From contig CM073593.1 in assembly GCA_037074705.1 (NCBI GenBank), positions 7,631,001-7,695,000 on the forward strand: 64,000 nucleotides of DNA. Direction: 5' to 3'. Position numbers and translations under genes: made by a program. The notes under the pieces are model-generated. The model was not told where the DNA came from. It saw nothing but the letters and a program-made list of their open reading frames with translations, and made no database searches. Shown one piece after another: positions 1 through 11,800 of this stretch. Origin of the DNA: Zhengitettix transpicula (lineage: Eukaryota; Arthropoda; Insecta; Orthoptera; Tetrigidae). The number at the start of each line of letters is the position of its first letter. Position 1 is the stretch's first letter.

Positions 1-183
1 AATGAAACTGAGAAACACTCACGGGTCCCAAGGCCACAGAGACAGATCGTAAATACCTAAGGAATTTGACAATTCTCTTCAGTTAGGATGTGACCGCACT
101 AGTGTGTAGGTTGTGAATAAGTGCCTCGGAAGAACTTCTAAAGTTTGTGTTTTTTTATTAGTGAGTGCTTCTCAGTTTCATTG
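1..183. repeat. hairpin-type repeat fragment with 22-bp inverted arms
   Basis: Bases 1-22 and about 161-182 are inverted copies (aatgaaactgagaaacactc against gagtgcttctcagtttcatt, one mismatch). The left arm begins at the window edge, so the repeat may continue outside. Confidence 0.5.
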
Positions 184-259
184 TGTTAATACAATAATTT
201 TTTTTTCAGCCCCTTTCGTAAATTCATTGGTTTCTCGATAACAACAAATTTATTTCGTA

Positions 260-365
260 CAATTTCTCCGCAGGAAAGACCTGAGAAAGGTACAAATACA
301 CACCGAAACGTTGTATTAAATCAATACAAATATTGTCTTGTAGTGGTCAGAAAACTGTATTACTA
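260..365 (+). repeat. Penelope-like or related 3'-end fragment
   Basis: Contains CCTGAGAAAGGTAC ... CCGAAACGTTG followed by a perfect 7-bp hairpin (TTGTATT aaatc AATACAA). The layout resembles other Penelope-like ends in this window. Class inferred; no coding sequence remains. Confidence 0.35.
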
Positions 366-488
366 AAAAAAAAATCTTATGTGTATATAGCTTGAGAAAG
401 GCAGGTCGGTAAAAAAAGGATCTTGAATACAAGAATCGTTTCGGTCTTCTTCACCAACGACATCGTACTAGAAAAAAACTATATATAT

Positions 489-1592
489 TGTAATGATTAA
501 AAAGGTTTAAAATGAATTAATTTGCCCCACCTTTTTGCTCCATTTATGTAATAATTAAAAAGGAAGATTTAAATAAATTAATTTGCCCCACGTTGTGGAA
601 GCCATTTATGTAATGATTAAAAGGCGGTCTTAATTAATAGGAATAATTAACAAAATTATTATGTATTTAAAAATTTATTGTTGATAATTACACATTATAA
701 GCCCTGCTTTGCACGCCGAATTCCATCAATTTAACAAACAAATATTTCAAATTTTATTTTATTAATTCGTGGCGTTCTATGAAGATATAGCTTTATAATT
801 TTACAATCAATTACGTTGAGTTTCTCATTATCTCAGGGTCACCACTGGGTTTGATAAGAAGAACAAATACAATAAACTAAAATATTAACAATCCAAACTC
901 ATAGAAGTTAACGGAATACAATATTATATACAAAAGTAAAAGAAAACGAATAAAAAGAAAAACGGGAACGAAATCTGACTATACCCTTTAATTATCGTTT
1001 ACAGTCATTAATAATTGTTTTGTACTCACGCCAGTGCTACTGGTACCAGTTAGGACTCTTGCAGCTTGAAGTCAACATCCACTAAACAGGCCATTATACA
1101 CTGATTCTACTCATTAGATTTTAAACACACGGTAGTTGCTCTGGATCTCTGCTATCCTGGAACCTGGGTTAGCTCACCTTCAGCCAGTTGCCGGACGTAG
1201 GTCTCCTCAAAGTCTCTGTATGCGAAAATTAGTTCAGTTTGTGAAGCAAAACTTCTGCTTTTAAATTGCGATTTTATAAGTCTCTCCGTCAAACAGTTTA
1301 CGTGCGTTTTATATACTTGTTTTATATCTCGCTCTTGGACTTCCTAGATAGCCCAATTCATAATTCTGGATCCGCAGACTTTTACTGTTTTTATTTCTCT
1401 ATGTGGACCGAACTGCTATGTCCCAGTTCTTGACGCAGTTCTTCACGCAGACTGAGTTCCTCTAGGCGCGCGGACTACAGTTTCCATTGTTAACAAAGAA
1501 AAACCCGTCTTGATTGTCGTTTTTAAGCACCCGTACCGCCAACAATTAAATTATATTAAAAACAATTAATAGCCTGTTGAATTGGTATTACA
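489..1592 (-). mobile_element. 1.1-kb TG..CA LTR-like element in an AT tract (copy 1)
   Basis: Plus-strand boundaries are TGTAATGATTAAAA (489) and GGTATTACA (1592), flanked by tatatat and atatatata. Judged by other copies it is in minus orientation. At its low-coordinate end a 62-bp unit with ccccacgttgtggaagcca (a PBS-like motif on the other strand) is repeated, in part degenerate, at 489-640. No coding capacity seen. It could be a solo LTR or a TRIM-like derivative. Confidence 0.6.
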
Positions 1593-2660
1593 ATATATAT
1601 ATTCACCTTTTGAAAAACTAATATGAGAAAACGTATTATACGAGGGTATTTCTGATAAGTAATACCTCCAATAAATGTTTTTTAAATAAAACAAACTGTT
1701 TTACCGTTCTACATCGTTCTTCTTCATGTCTACATATTTCTTTCTCGACATAGTCACCCTGGCGAAGAACACGTTTCTCCCAAACGAGAGTTTTGGAAAA
1801 AGAAAAATATCCGGAAAGGGCCGGGTTGAAATAAGGAGAATGTCAATAACTTTTAGTTTCAGCGAGAGTACGGAAATGATGAGAGTGAATCGAATCAGGT
1901 CGGTGGATAATCCAGCGCCCTCTCTTCTTCAGAGTCGAGTGGAAGACTTCTAGTATAGGAAAATCGGAAACGTGAGGTTCTTGGTATATAAAGTATCGTC
2001 CAAAGACATGCTCAAACTTACAAAGCGGTATGAAGTTAAAGATATTGTTTAATATCGGGATGTGAGACTGAACAGGGAGCGCCCAGGAGCCTTCACGGTC
2101 CCAAAGACGACAGTAGGAATACTAACTTTCAAAGTGACTTCAGAGATTGAGAGAAACCCCTCTTCCAAGTGAAGAACCACTTCCTAGAAGGCGGGGAACC
2201 AATCACAAGCCTATGTGATCGGTAGCGGGGCCCCTCCAAACCGGTTACCACATGGTTACTACAGCGTTTGCATTGCAACGTAACACCAAACAAAAAGTGT
2301 TAACGTGTTGTCTCTACAAGACGCCTCATGGGGCCCCAAGTGAAGAGAATTTTCCGACGAGTGTGCGGTATAGACCGAAATAATAAAGCAAATAGGTTAA
2401 TCTATATGACAATACTATCAAGTACCGAAACATTGTTTATTTAATTTAATAAATAAATTGTTTGTAATTAGTCTTAAACTGCATTATATATTTCATATAA
2501 ACAGACATTAAAATTATCATATTATTTAATCCCTCACTGATTTCATAGATGCAATATATAATACGGTGAATATAAATTGTCATGTGGCTTATAAAACTTA
2601 CACTGAACCATGTGAGTGGAATAAGTTTCCGCTCCACGTCGATGTGTATCTCGTACTGAC
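1593..2660. other. region upstream of TRMT9B exon 1
   Basis: No gene recognised. A 75-codon open frame at 1726-1953 shows no family features. The TRMT9B promoter and 5' UTR exon may lie here or further upstream; no TATA box was assigned. Confidence 0.4.
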
Positions 2661-2709
2661 TGTGTGATCTTTGGCAGGCGGGGGACAGCGGCATGCGGCG
2701 GGGCTGAGC

Positions 2710-2893
2710 ATGTCGGTCCCGGATGAGCGCCAGGCCCGCTCCGTGGCGCTGGAGAGGGCGTACGTCCATGACGTCTACGAGCAGATCTCCGCAGCCACTC
2801 ACCTTCCAGGAGACGCGACGCGCGCCCGGGCCTGGCCCAAAGTCAAGCAGTTCCTCGCGGAGCTCGAACCAGGCTCGCTCGTCTGCGACGTCG
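2710..2893 (+). CDS. TRMT9B: TRMT9B coding exon 1
   Basis: Encodes the N-terminal helix region ([33 protein letters not shown]) that precedes and begins SAM motif I. Donor is G|GTCAGT; one base of the next Gly codon is carried over. The exon is strikingly GC-rich against AT-rich flanks. A tctttggcag acceptor-like site ends at 2677, so the transcribed exon may begin at 2678. Confidence 0.88.
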
Positions 2894-5800
2894 GTCAGTA
2901 CCACAAATCTAATAACTACATTTATACATACGACCCCTTACTTATATATGAATGCAACATTATTAAGCTACATAGATTATACAAAATTTATAATTAACGA
3001 TAAAAAAAGATACAAACTTTAACTTCACAATTTCATTACAATATTAACCCTGAAACGATCCTTCATTCACTTTTCAATATATCAGAATAACTATCAATAA
3101 TTCGCGCAATTTAACACGTATTCTCCTTTTAGCACTCGAGACATGGGATTGTTACATGTATAATTCGCATTTTTAAATATATATATTTTGTTTCACCCCC
3201 GACGCCCAGAGCATGAACTATCATGAAACTCGAATACTGAGGCTCAGAATTCAACTCCGTGACTTCCATAGCCTTGGATTCGACAGCAATTTCGGATGTA
3301 TTCGTATTATGTAAAGCCCTTCCGCCCCCATCCATCTACGGATGCTCTCTTTCAATGTAATAAAGTCATAAGAGTTTGAATTACGCATTGACAGTTTCGA
3401 GAATGACAATATGAAATTCTCCATTCGACGCTAATAATCGCCCATTTAGGGTGTCTTTAAAATGCCGCCTCTACACCGTCACTACTATAACTGCTAGGGG
3501 TGTTTTACCCGAACAGATTTTGTTCTTGGTTCGTAAGTCACATGTATAGGAAATTTGAGACTATGCTCCATGTGTTTAAGATTTACGCGAAACTTTATTT
3601 TACCCCATTACAACCCCCATGAACTACATGCTGAATGTCATAATTAAACTCAGCGATTTTCATAGCCCCGGATTAGATGAATGTTTTTGCGTTAGTTCTA
3701 AGTGACGGCCCTCCACCCCCACCCATAATGGGGGTTAGCTTCGTTGAATGAAAGTAGGATTATGTGTACGAAGTTTTGTTGCCATGCATTAAAATTTGTA
3801 TTAAAAATATACGAACATACGAGGGCGATTCAAAACATAGGTTATAGTGTTGTGTAAATTATACAACACGCACTGCACAGAAAGTGAAGAAGTTGCCGAC
3901 GTGTGCAGGCGCATCAACGCTGAAAGTCAAGAATACGCAGAACAAACTCTCATTGCAGAAATGCATCTATTATTTTGGACAGAGGAAGTACAACAGTTAC
4001 ATTACAAATAATTTTTATTGAATGCGGCACCACACTACGAGCGACACAGATACTCGTTCATGACTACCCTGTCTCTGTAAACAACGGTCTGAACGTTTCA
4101 CCAATCGTTGAATTCCTTGGCGGTAGAAAGTCGCCTCTGTTACACGGGTCGTTAATTTCTTGTCACAACAGTTTCTCAGCTTCACCAGAGCGAGCACATA
4201 CTTGACGTGTCCCATGGTTGCCTGGCCTGACAGGGGAAGTGCCGTCGTTAAGGTTTCGCCCGAGGTAATCGATGTGATATTGATTGTCGTGCGACGACCT
4301 GGAACCTGTTGCGACGAGTGGAGCGGCTAATTAGGGCCGACTCAGAGACGGTAATTAAGAGGTCGCACGAGTCGTCCGGCGAAGGGAATAATTGCATTGT
4401 TGCGCCCACCATTGTGCGAATTTCCTCGTCAGGAGGTCGAGAGAAAGAAAGCACAAGGACGAGGACTTGCGAAACACTCAAATGTACTTAATGCGAATGA
4501 GTTGCGATTATGTGTAATGAATTTAGTTCAGAACTTATATTTTAAGTAGTATTCAAAATGTACTACATAGCCTGATTAATTGATGTTACGTTTATTTTGT
4601 AAGTCAAATATTCACTTGATTTAGGTAGTCCGAAAAAACAACATTTAAATTCCAGAATTACATTTCCAATTAAAATACGAATAAAAAATGAAATACAACA
4701 ACGATTCATTTCAGCTTCGTGACCTCTTCTGGTAATATATTAACATAAATCTATTAATACAAAAAAAAATTAACGATGGTGAGGTTAACTCTTAACATAC
4801 TCATGCAATTATTTAAGGACGAAACGTCATGCAGTTGTAGTTTTTTCAGTTTCTTTATCAATTTTTTTTATGACTTCTGACCGATTTGTTCATTATAAAT
4901 TAATTTTAAAATACACGAGTCAACCCTCATGCGAATTAAATCCGAAATGTGATATAAAAAAAAACACCAATCAAACCCCATCCTGAAAAAGCCTGCGAGA
5001 AGATTTTCTCTCGCAGGCAGAACCTTTTAGGAGAGATACGAAGGGGCTACCTTAGGGTATGCCTTTTTCTCTCCGTTTTTGAACTAAGGTTCCCACAAGC
5101 CGAGGCACCTCGGCCTGTTTTGAGAGGTGTATGTTCCGGGGTCGCAGACCTTGGGCATACGGTAAGAATTGTTCTCTATTCCCATTGGAATAGTCGGCCA
5201 GCTGCCTCCTAAACTGGTCGAGGCACGGAGAAGGGAATGCTGCGTCCCCACAGCACACTCCTCCCCAATGCCCGACCTACCTGATGCAGGTTTTTCTAGG
5301 GTTTTCCCTGCATTTCTATAGGCGAATGCCAGGTAGAATCCTTAAAATATAGCCCGGGGACCCTAGTTAACCCTTGGCTGTTTTCCTCTACCCTTCCGCA
5401 TCCCCCCTTTCAAATCCCTTCCTATGCTATTAAAGGGGAGTTGCCCAAAGTGGATTACCCTCATGTAGCCTGTTGCCCTAAAAAATACAAAACAAAAAAA
5501 ACCATCCTCCAAGCCTGCGAGAGAATTCTCTCGTAGGTGAGCCTTCCCAGAGAGCTCTAGCAGAGTCTACCTTTGGGGATGCCTTCACATCTCTTTGGTT
5601 TTTGAACTAAGGTTCCCACATGCCGAGGCAATTCGGTCTGTTTTGAGTGGTGTGTGTTCCGGGGTCGCAGACCTTGGGCATACGGTAAGAGTTGTCCGCT
5701 GTTCCAATTGGAATAGTCGGCCTGTTGCCTCCTAAACCGGTCAAGACACGGTGAGGGGAAATCTGCGACCCCACAGCGAACCCTCTCCCACCATAGGAAG

Positions 5801-8800
5801 GACGTGGGACAACTACCCAATTCCCCACCTACCTGTTGCAGTTTTTCTGGGGTTTTCCCTGCATCACTTCTAGACGAATAGCTGGGTAGGATCCTTAAAC
5901 CATAGCCCTGGGACCCTAGTTAACCCTTGGCTACATTCGTCTGCCCTTCCGCGTCCCCCCCCCCTTTCAAATCCCTTTCCTATGCTATAAGAGGGAAGTT
6001 GCCACTATGTGCATAGCCTGTCTACACCTAAAAAAAAACCTCCTCCGCCATCGAAGGACGTGGCAGAAGTACCCAATGCCCGACCTACCGGATGCAGGTT
6101 TGCTAGGGTTTATTCTACATTACTTTTAGGCGAATGCCTGGTAGTATCCTTAAACTGTAGTCCGATGGTCGTAGTTAACTCTTTGTTACCTTCCTCTATC
6201 TTCCGTATTCCCCCTTTAAAATTACTTTCTATGCTATTGAAGGGGAGTTGCTACCATGAGGATTACCCTCATATAGCCAGATACTTTTAATAAACACGCC
6301 ATCCAGCACGGCAACCTTGGGGATGTCTTTTCCACTCTCTGTTTTTATAACTAAGGTTCCCACAAGCCGGGCAGCTCGGCCAGTTATGAGAGGTGTATGT
6401 TCCGTGGTCGCAGATCTTGGGCATGCTGTTCGCTATTCCTATTGGAATAGTCGGCCAGTTGCCTCCTCGGAAGGGCGTGGGTCAAGAACCTACCTGATGC
6501 TGGTTTTTCTAGGGCTTTTCCTGCATCACTTTTAGGCTACTTGCCGGGTACAATCCTTAGACCATAGCCCGGGGACCGTAGTTAACCATTGATTGTTGTG
6601 GACAACGCTTCCTCCTTTGAAATCCCTTCCTATGCTACTAATTGGGAGTTTCCACCTGATGTAGCCTGTCACGTGACTGGATCTGACTTAAATGTGAAAT
6701 GAATCGAATATCATACATACTATGCACATATCATATTACATATCAAATATTCTGTTAGAATTCTTTGCATACATTTCTACCGATTGGGCCAGATTTAACC
6801 TGCAACATTCTGCTTTTTATTCTTCGTAAATATTTGTTTATGTCAACCAAAATCTTTACATTTATCCAATAAAAATTAGGCGGGCGGCGCTTTTGAATTA
6901 TAAGAACCTTTACTCCTGAAATGAATTTTACTGTTCGGCCATTACCGGCCAAATATTTTTATTTAATCTGCGATGCTTGAAAATTCTATAAAGTTTAGTC
7001 TCGAAACGAAAATTCCACTAAAGACAAATTATAAACCGATCAGGTAAATTTTTAAAAATTTATGTAAAATACGTGAGCTGAGTTTTTCTCAGCGAGTGAA
7101 ATACGTGACAATAGATGAAGAAATTGTCGCGTTACGATTTTGCTGAAAGAACAACCTACTCAGAACTATTTCATTCTACTGCATACACGCTTTCAGAAAA
7201 ACCTAATAACTATAATAAAAAACTCTTTTTAATCTCCTAAATGTGTTATACCTTTATGGATTATGATTTTGTTGCAGGTTGTGGCAACGGGAAGTACTTG
7301 AGCGTGAACCCTTCAGTGTACAAAGTCGGCGTGGACAGGTGCTGCCGTCTGGCGGAGGTGGCGCGCGAGAAAGATCACGAGGTATCTCAACTCTTCACCG
7401 TTTCTCTTAAGATCCTTGGAGAATTGTTACCTGACTAAGTACAAATTAACTAAAATTTAGTAAACGCACAGGCCAGTTGCAGGAACTACCACATTTATTT
7501 TCTTGTGTTCCATTTACGTAGTTGAAGTCGGGGCTACCGTCAAGTGTTTCTCACTTACAAAAGTAAATCCTAATTGGTAAAATTCGAATTTTTGACACTG
7601 TGTTCGTGTTCAGCAGGATCACTGAGAAGGTCCTTCCGATTGCAGAATGTTGCTACTTGTCTGCATTTACCATTCATTAACGACAAAACATTTTACTTGC
7701 ACTATTTATGAAAAAAATAATTGAACTCAATTTCACGTAAGGGCTGTTGGTGAGTAGGCCTACTTAAACGGAACACTGTGATATTTATATAAATAATGTA
7801 ATACGTAGTGTGGTGTCTTATTTATCAATATTTTAGTGTACGTATTTATAATACCATACCTTAACCCTTTAGTGCATGATTTTCTATTAATTTTTAAAAC
7901 TAAGTTTAAATTGTATTTTCGTGAATAGAATACGGAAAAAATAACAAAAAAAATATCAAACGTTAACAAAGTTAACAACATGATGTTGCACATATTCAAC
8001 ATAATCATAATTAGGTCTGATTTATCAATAATTCACATTAATTGGATAATGATTATTTTAGTGAAATTACAATACCCAGAGACGCTTGAATTTTCTTTAT
8101 TGAAAAAAAAAACTGAAAGTAAATATTCTGAAGTTCCGCCGGGTAGAAAAATCAGACCTGAGGGATTGAGTCACAGAAAGCTAGGACAGGCAGGTTGTTT
8201 CATATCGGCATCACATTTCAGCTCTCTTAGAAAGCAACAGATGCCTCTGAGGTGCTACTAAAAGTTATGTTGCATATATGCTACAATGCGCACTAAAGGG
8301 TTGAAACTTTATGACATTTCGTTAACAAATCCAATCTCAAAGACATCAAATGAACGATCACTTCGCTGTGGTGAAAGGCGACACAATTTTTGTCTTTGTT
8401 GCCAACCCGAACAGCTGTTGCCAACCGTACCACATACTTTCAGCTAATCATGGAACTCAATTTGATAATAAGAGGTGAATGCTGCGTCCCCACAGCAAAC
8501 TCCTCTCCGCTATCGTAAGGGCGTGGGACAAGAACCCAATGCCCGACCTACCCGATGCAGGTTTTTCTAAGGTTTTCACTGCATTTCTTTAGGCGAATGC
8601 CGGGTAGGATCCTTAAAATATAGCCCGGGGGCCCTAGTTAACCCTTGGCTACCTTCCTCTACCCTTCCGCATCCCCCCTTTCAAATCCCTTCCTATGCTA
8701 TTAAAGGGGAGTTGCCACAAAGTTGATTACCCTCATGTAGCCTGTTACCCTCAAAAAAACACTGAAAAAAGTAGGGAGAACCTTGTAGACGGAAGGGGCT

Positions 8801-11800
8801 TCTTTTGGGGATGCCTTTTCTTCTCTCCGTTTTTAAACTAAAGTTCCGACAAGCCGAGTGTAATAATATAATTCTTCTGGCCTCGGTGGTTAAGATCCTA
8901 CCGCTGCCACCATGTAGTATTCGAATTCTCTCCTGGCCTCTCTACCATGAGATATTTGAGAAAAAATTGAATTGAAACTTGGGTCCGATGTGCGCGCTAA
9001 GTCGCACTCTAAAATAGCTTAAAGGACTTAGAGAAATAATGTGAGGCTTTTAGTCCATTAGAATAAGAAGTTTTATTATCTTTAGTCTACAGCCTAGAGG
9101 AAAAATAATATAAAAATAGAAGACAGAGTCGCATAGGATCCACGTTGAAGTAATATACAGAGACTTAGCTTCATCATAGAAACCCGGGCTTTTTATATGA
9201 GCCTCCACCAATGATATTCAAGAACCTCAAGCTCTGTGTAGGAGGAATGTACCTTTTTCAAATTGCCTCGTCATCAACACATGCACTTTACTCAGCAGGG
9301 CACGTGGAGTCATGTTTATCTCTGATGCTTGCTCAGAGATTCCTGAGTGCCTACAGAGGCTGACCTTATATATATGTATATATAATACACGAGGCACCTC
9401 GGATAGTTTCGAGAGGTTTTTGTTCGGGGGTCACAGACCTTAGTCATACGGTAAGAGTTGTTCGCTGTTCCCATTGGGGCAGTCAGCCAGCTGCCTCCTA
9501 AACTGGACGAGGCACAGAGAAGGGAATGCTGCTACCCCACAGCAAACTCCTCTCCCGCTTTCGGAAGGCCGTGGGACAAGTACTCAATGACCGACCTCCC
9601 CGTTGCAGGTTTTCTAGGGTTTGTCCTGCATTACTTGTCCTACTTGTCCTAGTTAACCCTTGGCTACCTTCCTCTACCATTCCGCATCCCCCCTCTCAAA
9701 TTCCTTCCTATGCTATTAAAGGGGAGTTGCCACCATGTGGATTACCTTCATGTAGCCTGTTACCTAAAAAAAACAGTGAAAAAGTTTTATTAATCGCCCT
9801 GAAAATATCGGAACGCTTTTGAGACTTTTATGTTGTGAAAAACGTAAGACCTGAGAGATAAGATCTCAAATATAGAAAGGTTATATTAACCATAATTATA
9901 GCATAAACAGTGCAGAAATCCCAATGGAACTACATACTCAGAAAATTATCATTCATCCGCTAGAAAAGCACAACAAAAGAAAAACGTGAAGATTAGGATT
10001 AAATTGTTGAAAGTGCGAATTAACGACTAATAAAAAGGTCAAAGCTGCACGGCATTCATCGGCTGACAATAAAGTGTGTGCCAAATTAATGGAAATCACT
10101 TACTATGCAGTAAGAATATATATAATTTATAAATATAATAAAACAGTCTGTACGTTTGTTTGCGTGTGTGTATTTTCCGCATACAAATCTACATCCGTGG
10201 AGCAAATTTGACTAAATTTCGTACAAGTGTTCCTTTCGAACCAGAAACAAAAACTGAGGAGTTAGAAACAAAGCTACCAGCCACAGCGGCGAGGGTGGAC
10301 GAGAGTAGAAATTTTCAAACATGTTAAACGGCCGTTATGTGCGTCGAAAGAAAATTTTCCGAGGTCAAGGAGATAGAAAGTGTTTGTGCCGATGTTGATT
10401 GTATATAATTTGAACCCTACTTCGCCATGGGGTACGGGCTGGAGGGGCGTTATGTAAAAATAAAGCGAAAACAATCGATAATCTAGTCAAATCTGGGGTT
10501 ATGGATGGCGCTGAGTTTAATCATGAAAACACCAAGTATCAGCAGAAATAGCTTGGTCTGAGTTGTTTATTAATACAACTTGTTCAATGGAATTCGTTAA
10601 ATTCTTTTACGCTATTTCTATAAAACGAAAGCAACGGTCGCAGGAAAATAGTGGAACTGTGCTACGAACTTCTCCAAGTGGCAATAGGCGGTGGTACAGT
10701 TCGGCATTGGAAGTTTTAAACAGAGCTGTCTGAAAATAGTAGGACGCCAAACTCTTCTTCTCCTACTAGGAACACGAGTTCCTCGCGTGAAACATATTGC
10801 TCACTTGCATTCGGAAAACTTCCTTCCACACTCGGAACTAATATTCGAGAAATAAAACTTTGTAGAGTATTCTTCACTTCACACTTCGAATAAAAAAATT
10901 GAGGGATTATTCTGAAAATATAGAATTTTGTTCCATAGTGTCCGTTGTAAATGACAACTTGTCAATGTTTGAGTTATTAATCCACATGATTAATGTTGCT
11001 AATATTAAATATTCAAAGAGAAGCTTCCTGACAGACGAGAAAGGGTAAGACTAGAAACATGTACCACTGTGAACAAAAAGTAAGGAGAATTTATTTATAA
11101 AATATAAATTATTTATTTATTATTCCAAATCAATTTCATCCCCTTCAAAGTAATCCCCGTCCGATGAAACGCACTTTTTCCAACGCTTTTTCCAGTCCTC
11201 GAAACAGTCGGAATAGTCTTTTTACGGTATAGCCTTCAAGACCTTCTTCGATTCGGTTTTTATCTCCTCAATCGTGTCAAAACAGCGTCCCCGCATTGGC
11301 CTTTTGAGTTTGGTGAATAGCCAGAAGTCGCACGGAGCCAAATCAGGCGAATACGGTGGTTGCGGAACGATATGAGTCGAGTTTTTGGCGAAAAAGTCGC
11401 GAAGAACCAATGCAGTATGACATGGTGCATTATCGTGATGAAGGAACCAAGAGTTGTTCGCCCATAATTCCGGCCGTTTCAGACGAATAGCTTCACGCAA
11501 ACGACGCACAACGCTCAAATAATATTCTTTGTTGACAGTTTGGCCCGGCGGAAGGAATTCATAGTGCACCACACCACGATAATCAAAGAAAACTGTCAAA
11601 ATGACCTTGATTTTCGATCGACTTTGCCGTGGTCTTTTCGGTCTTGCTTCACCTTTTGCACGATATTCGCTGGATTGGTCGGTGGTTTCAGGGTCGCATG
11701 CGTAAATCCAAGTCTCGTCTACAGTAATGATGCATTTCAAGTGGTCCTGATAGTCAGACAGCAAAGTTTCACACACATCAACGCGACGCTTTTTTTTCCA

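Noticed and set aside
2446..2904. 152-codon minus-strand open frame
   Set aside because: It is antisense to TRMT9B exon 1 and its GC-rich flank; the plus frame carries the family motifs.
5557..5828. Pair of similar minus-strand frames in tandem repeats
   Set aside because: They recur only because the ~525-bp repeat recurs; no protein family features, and frames are not kept between units.
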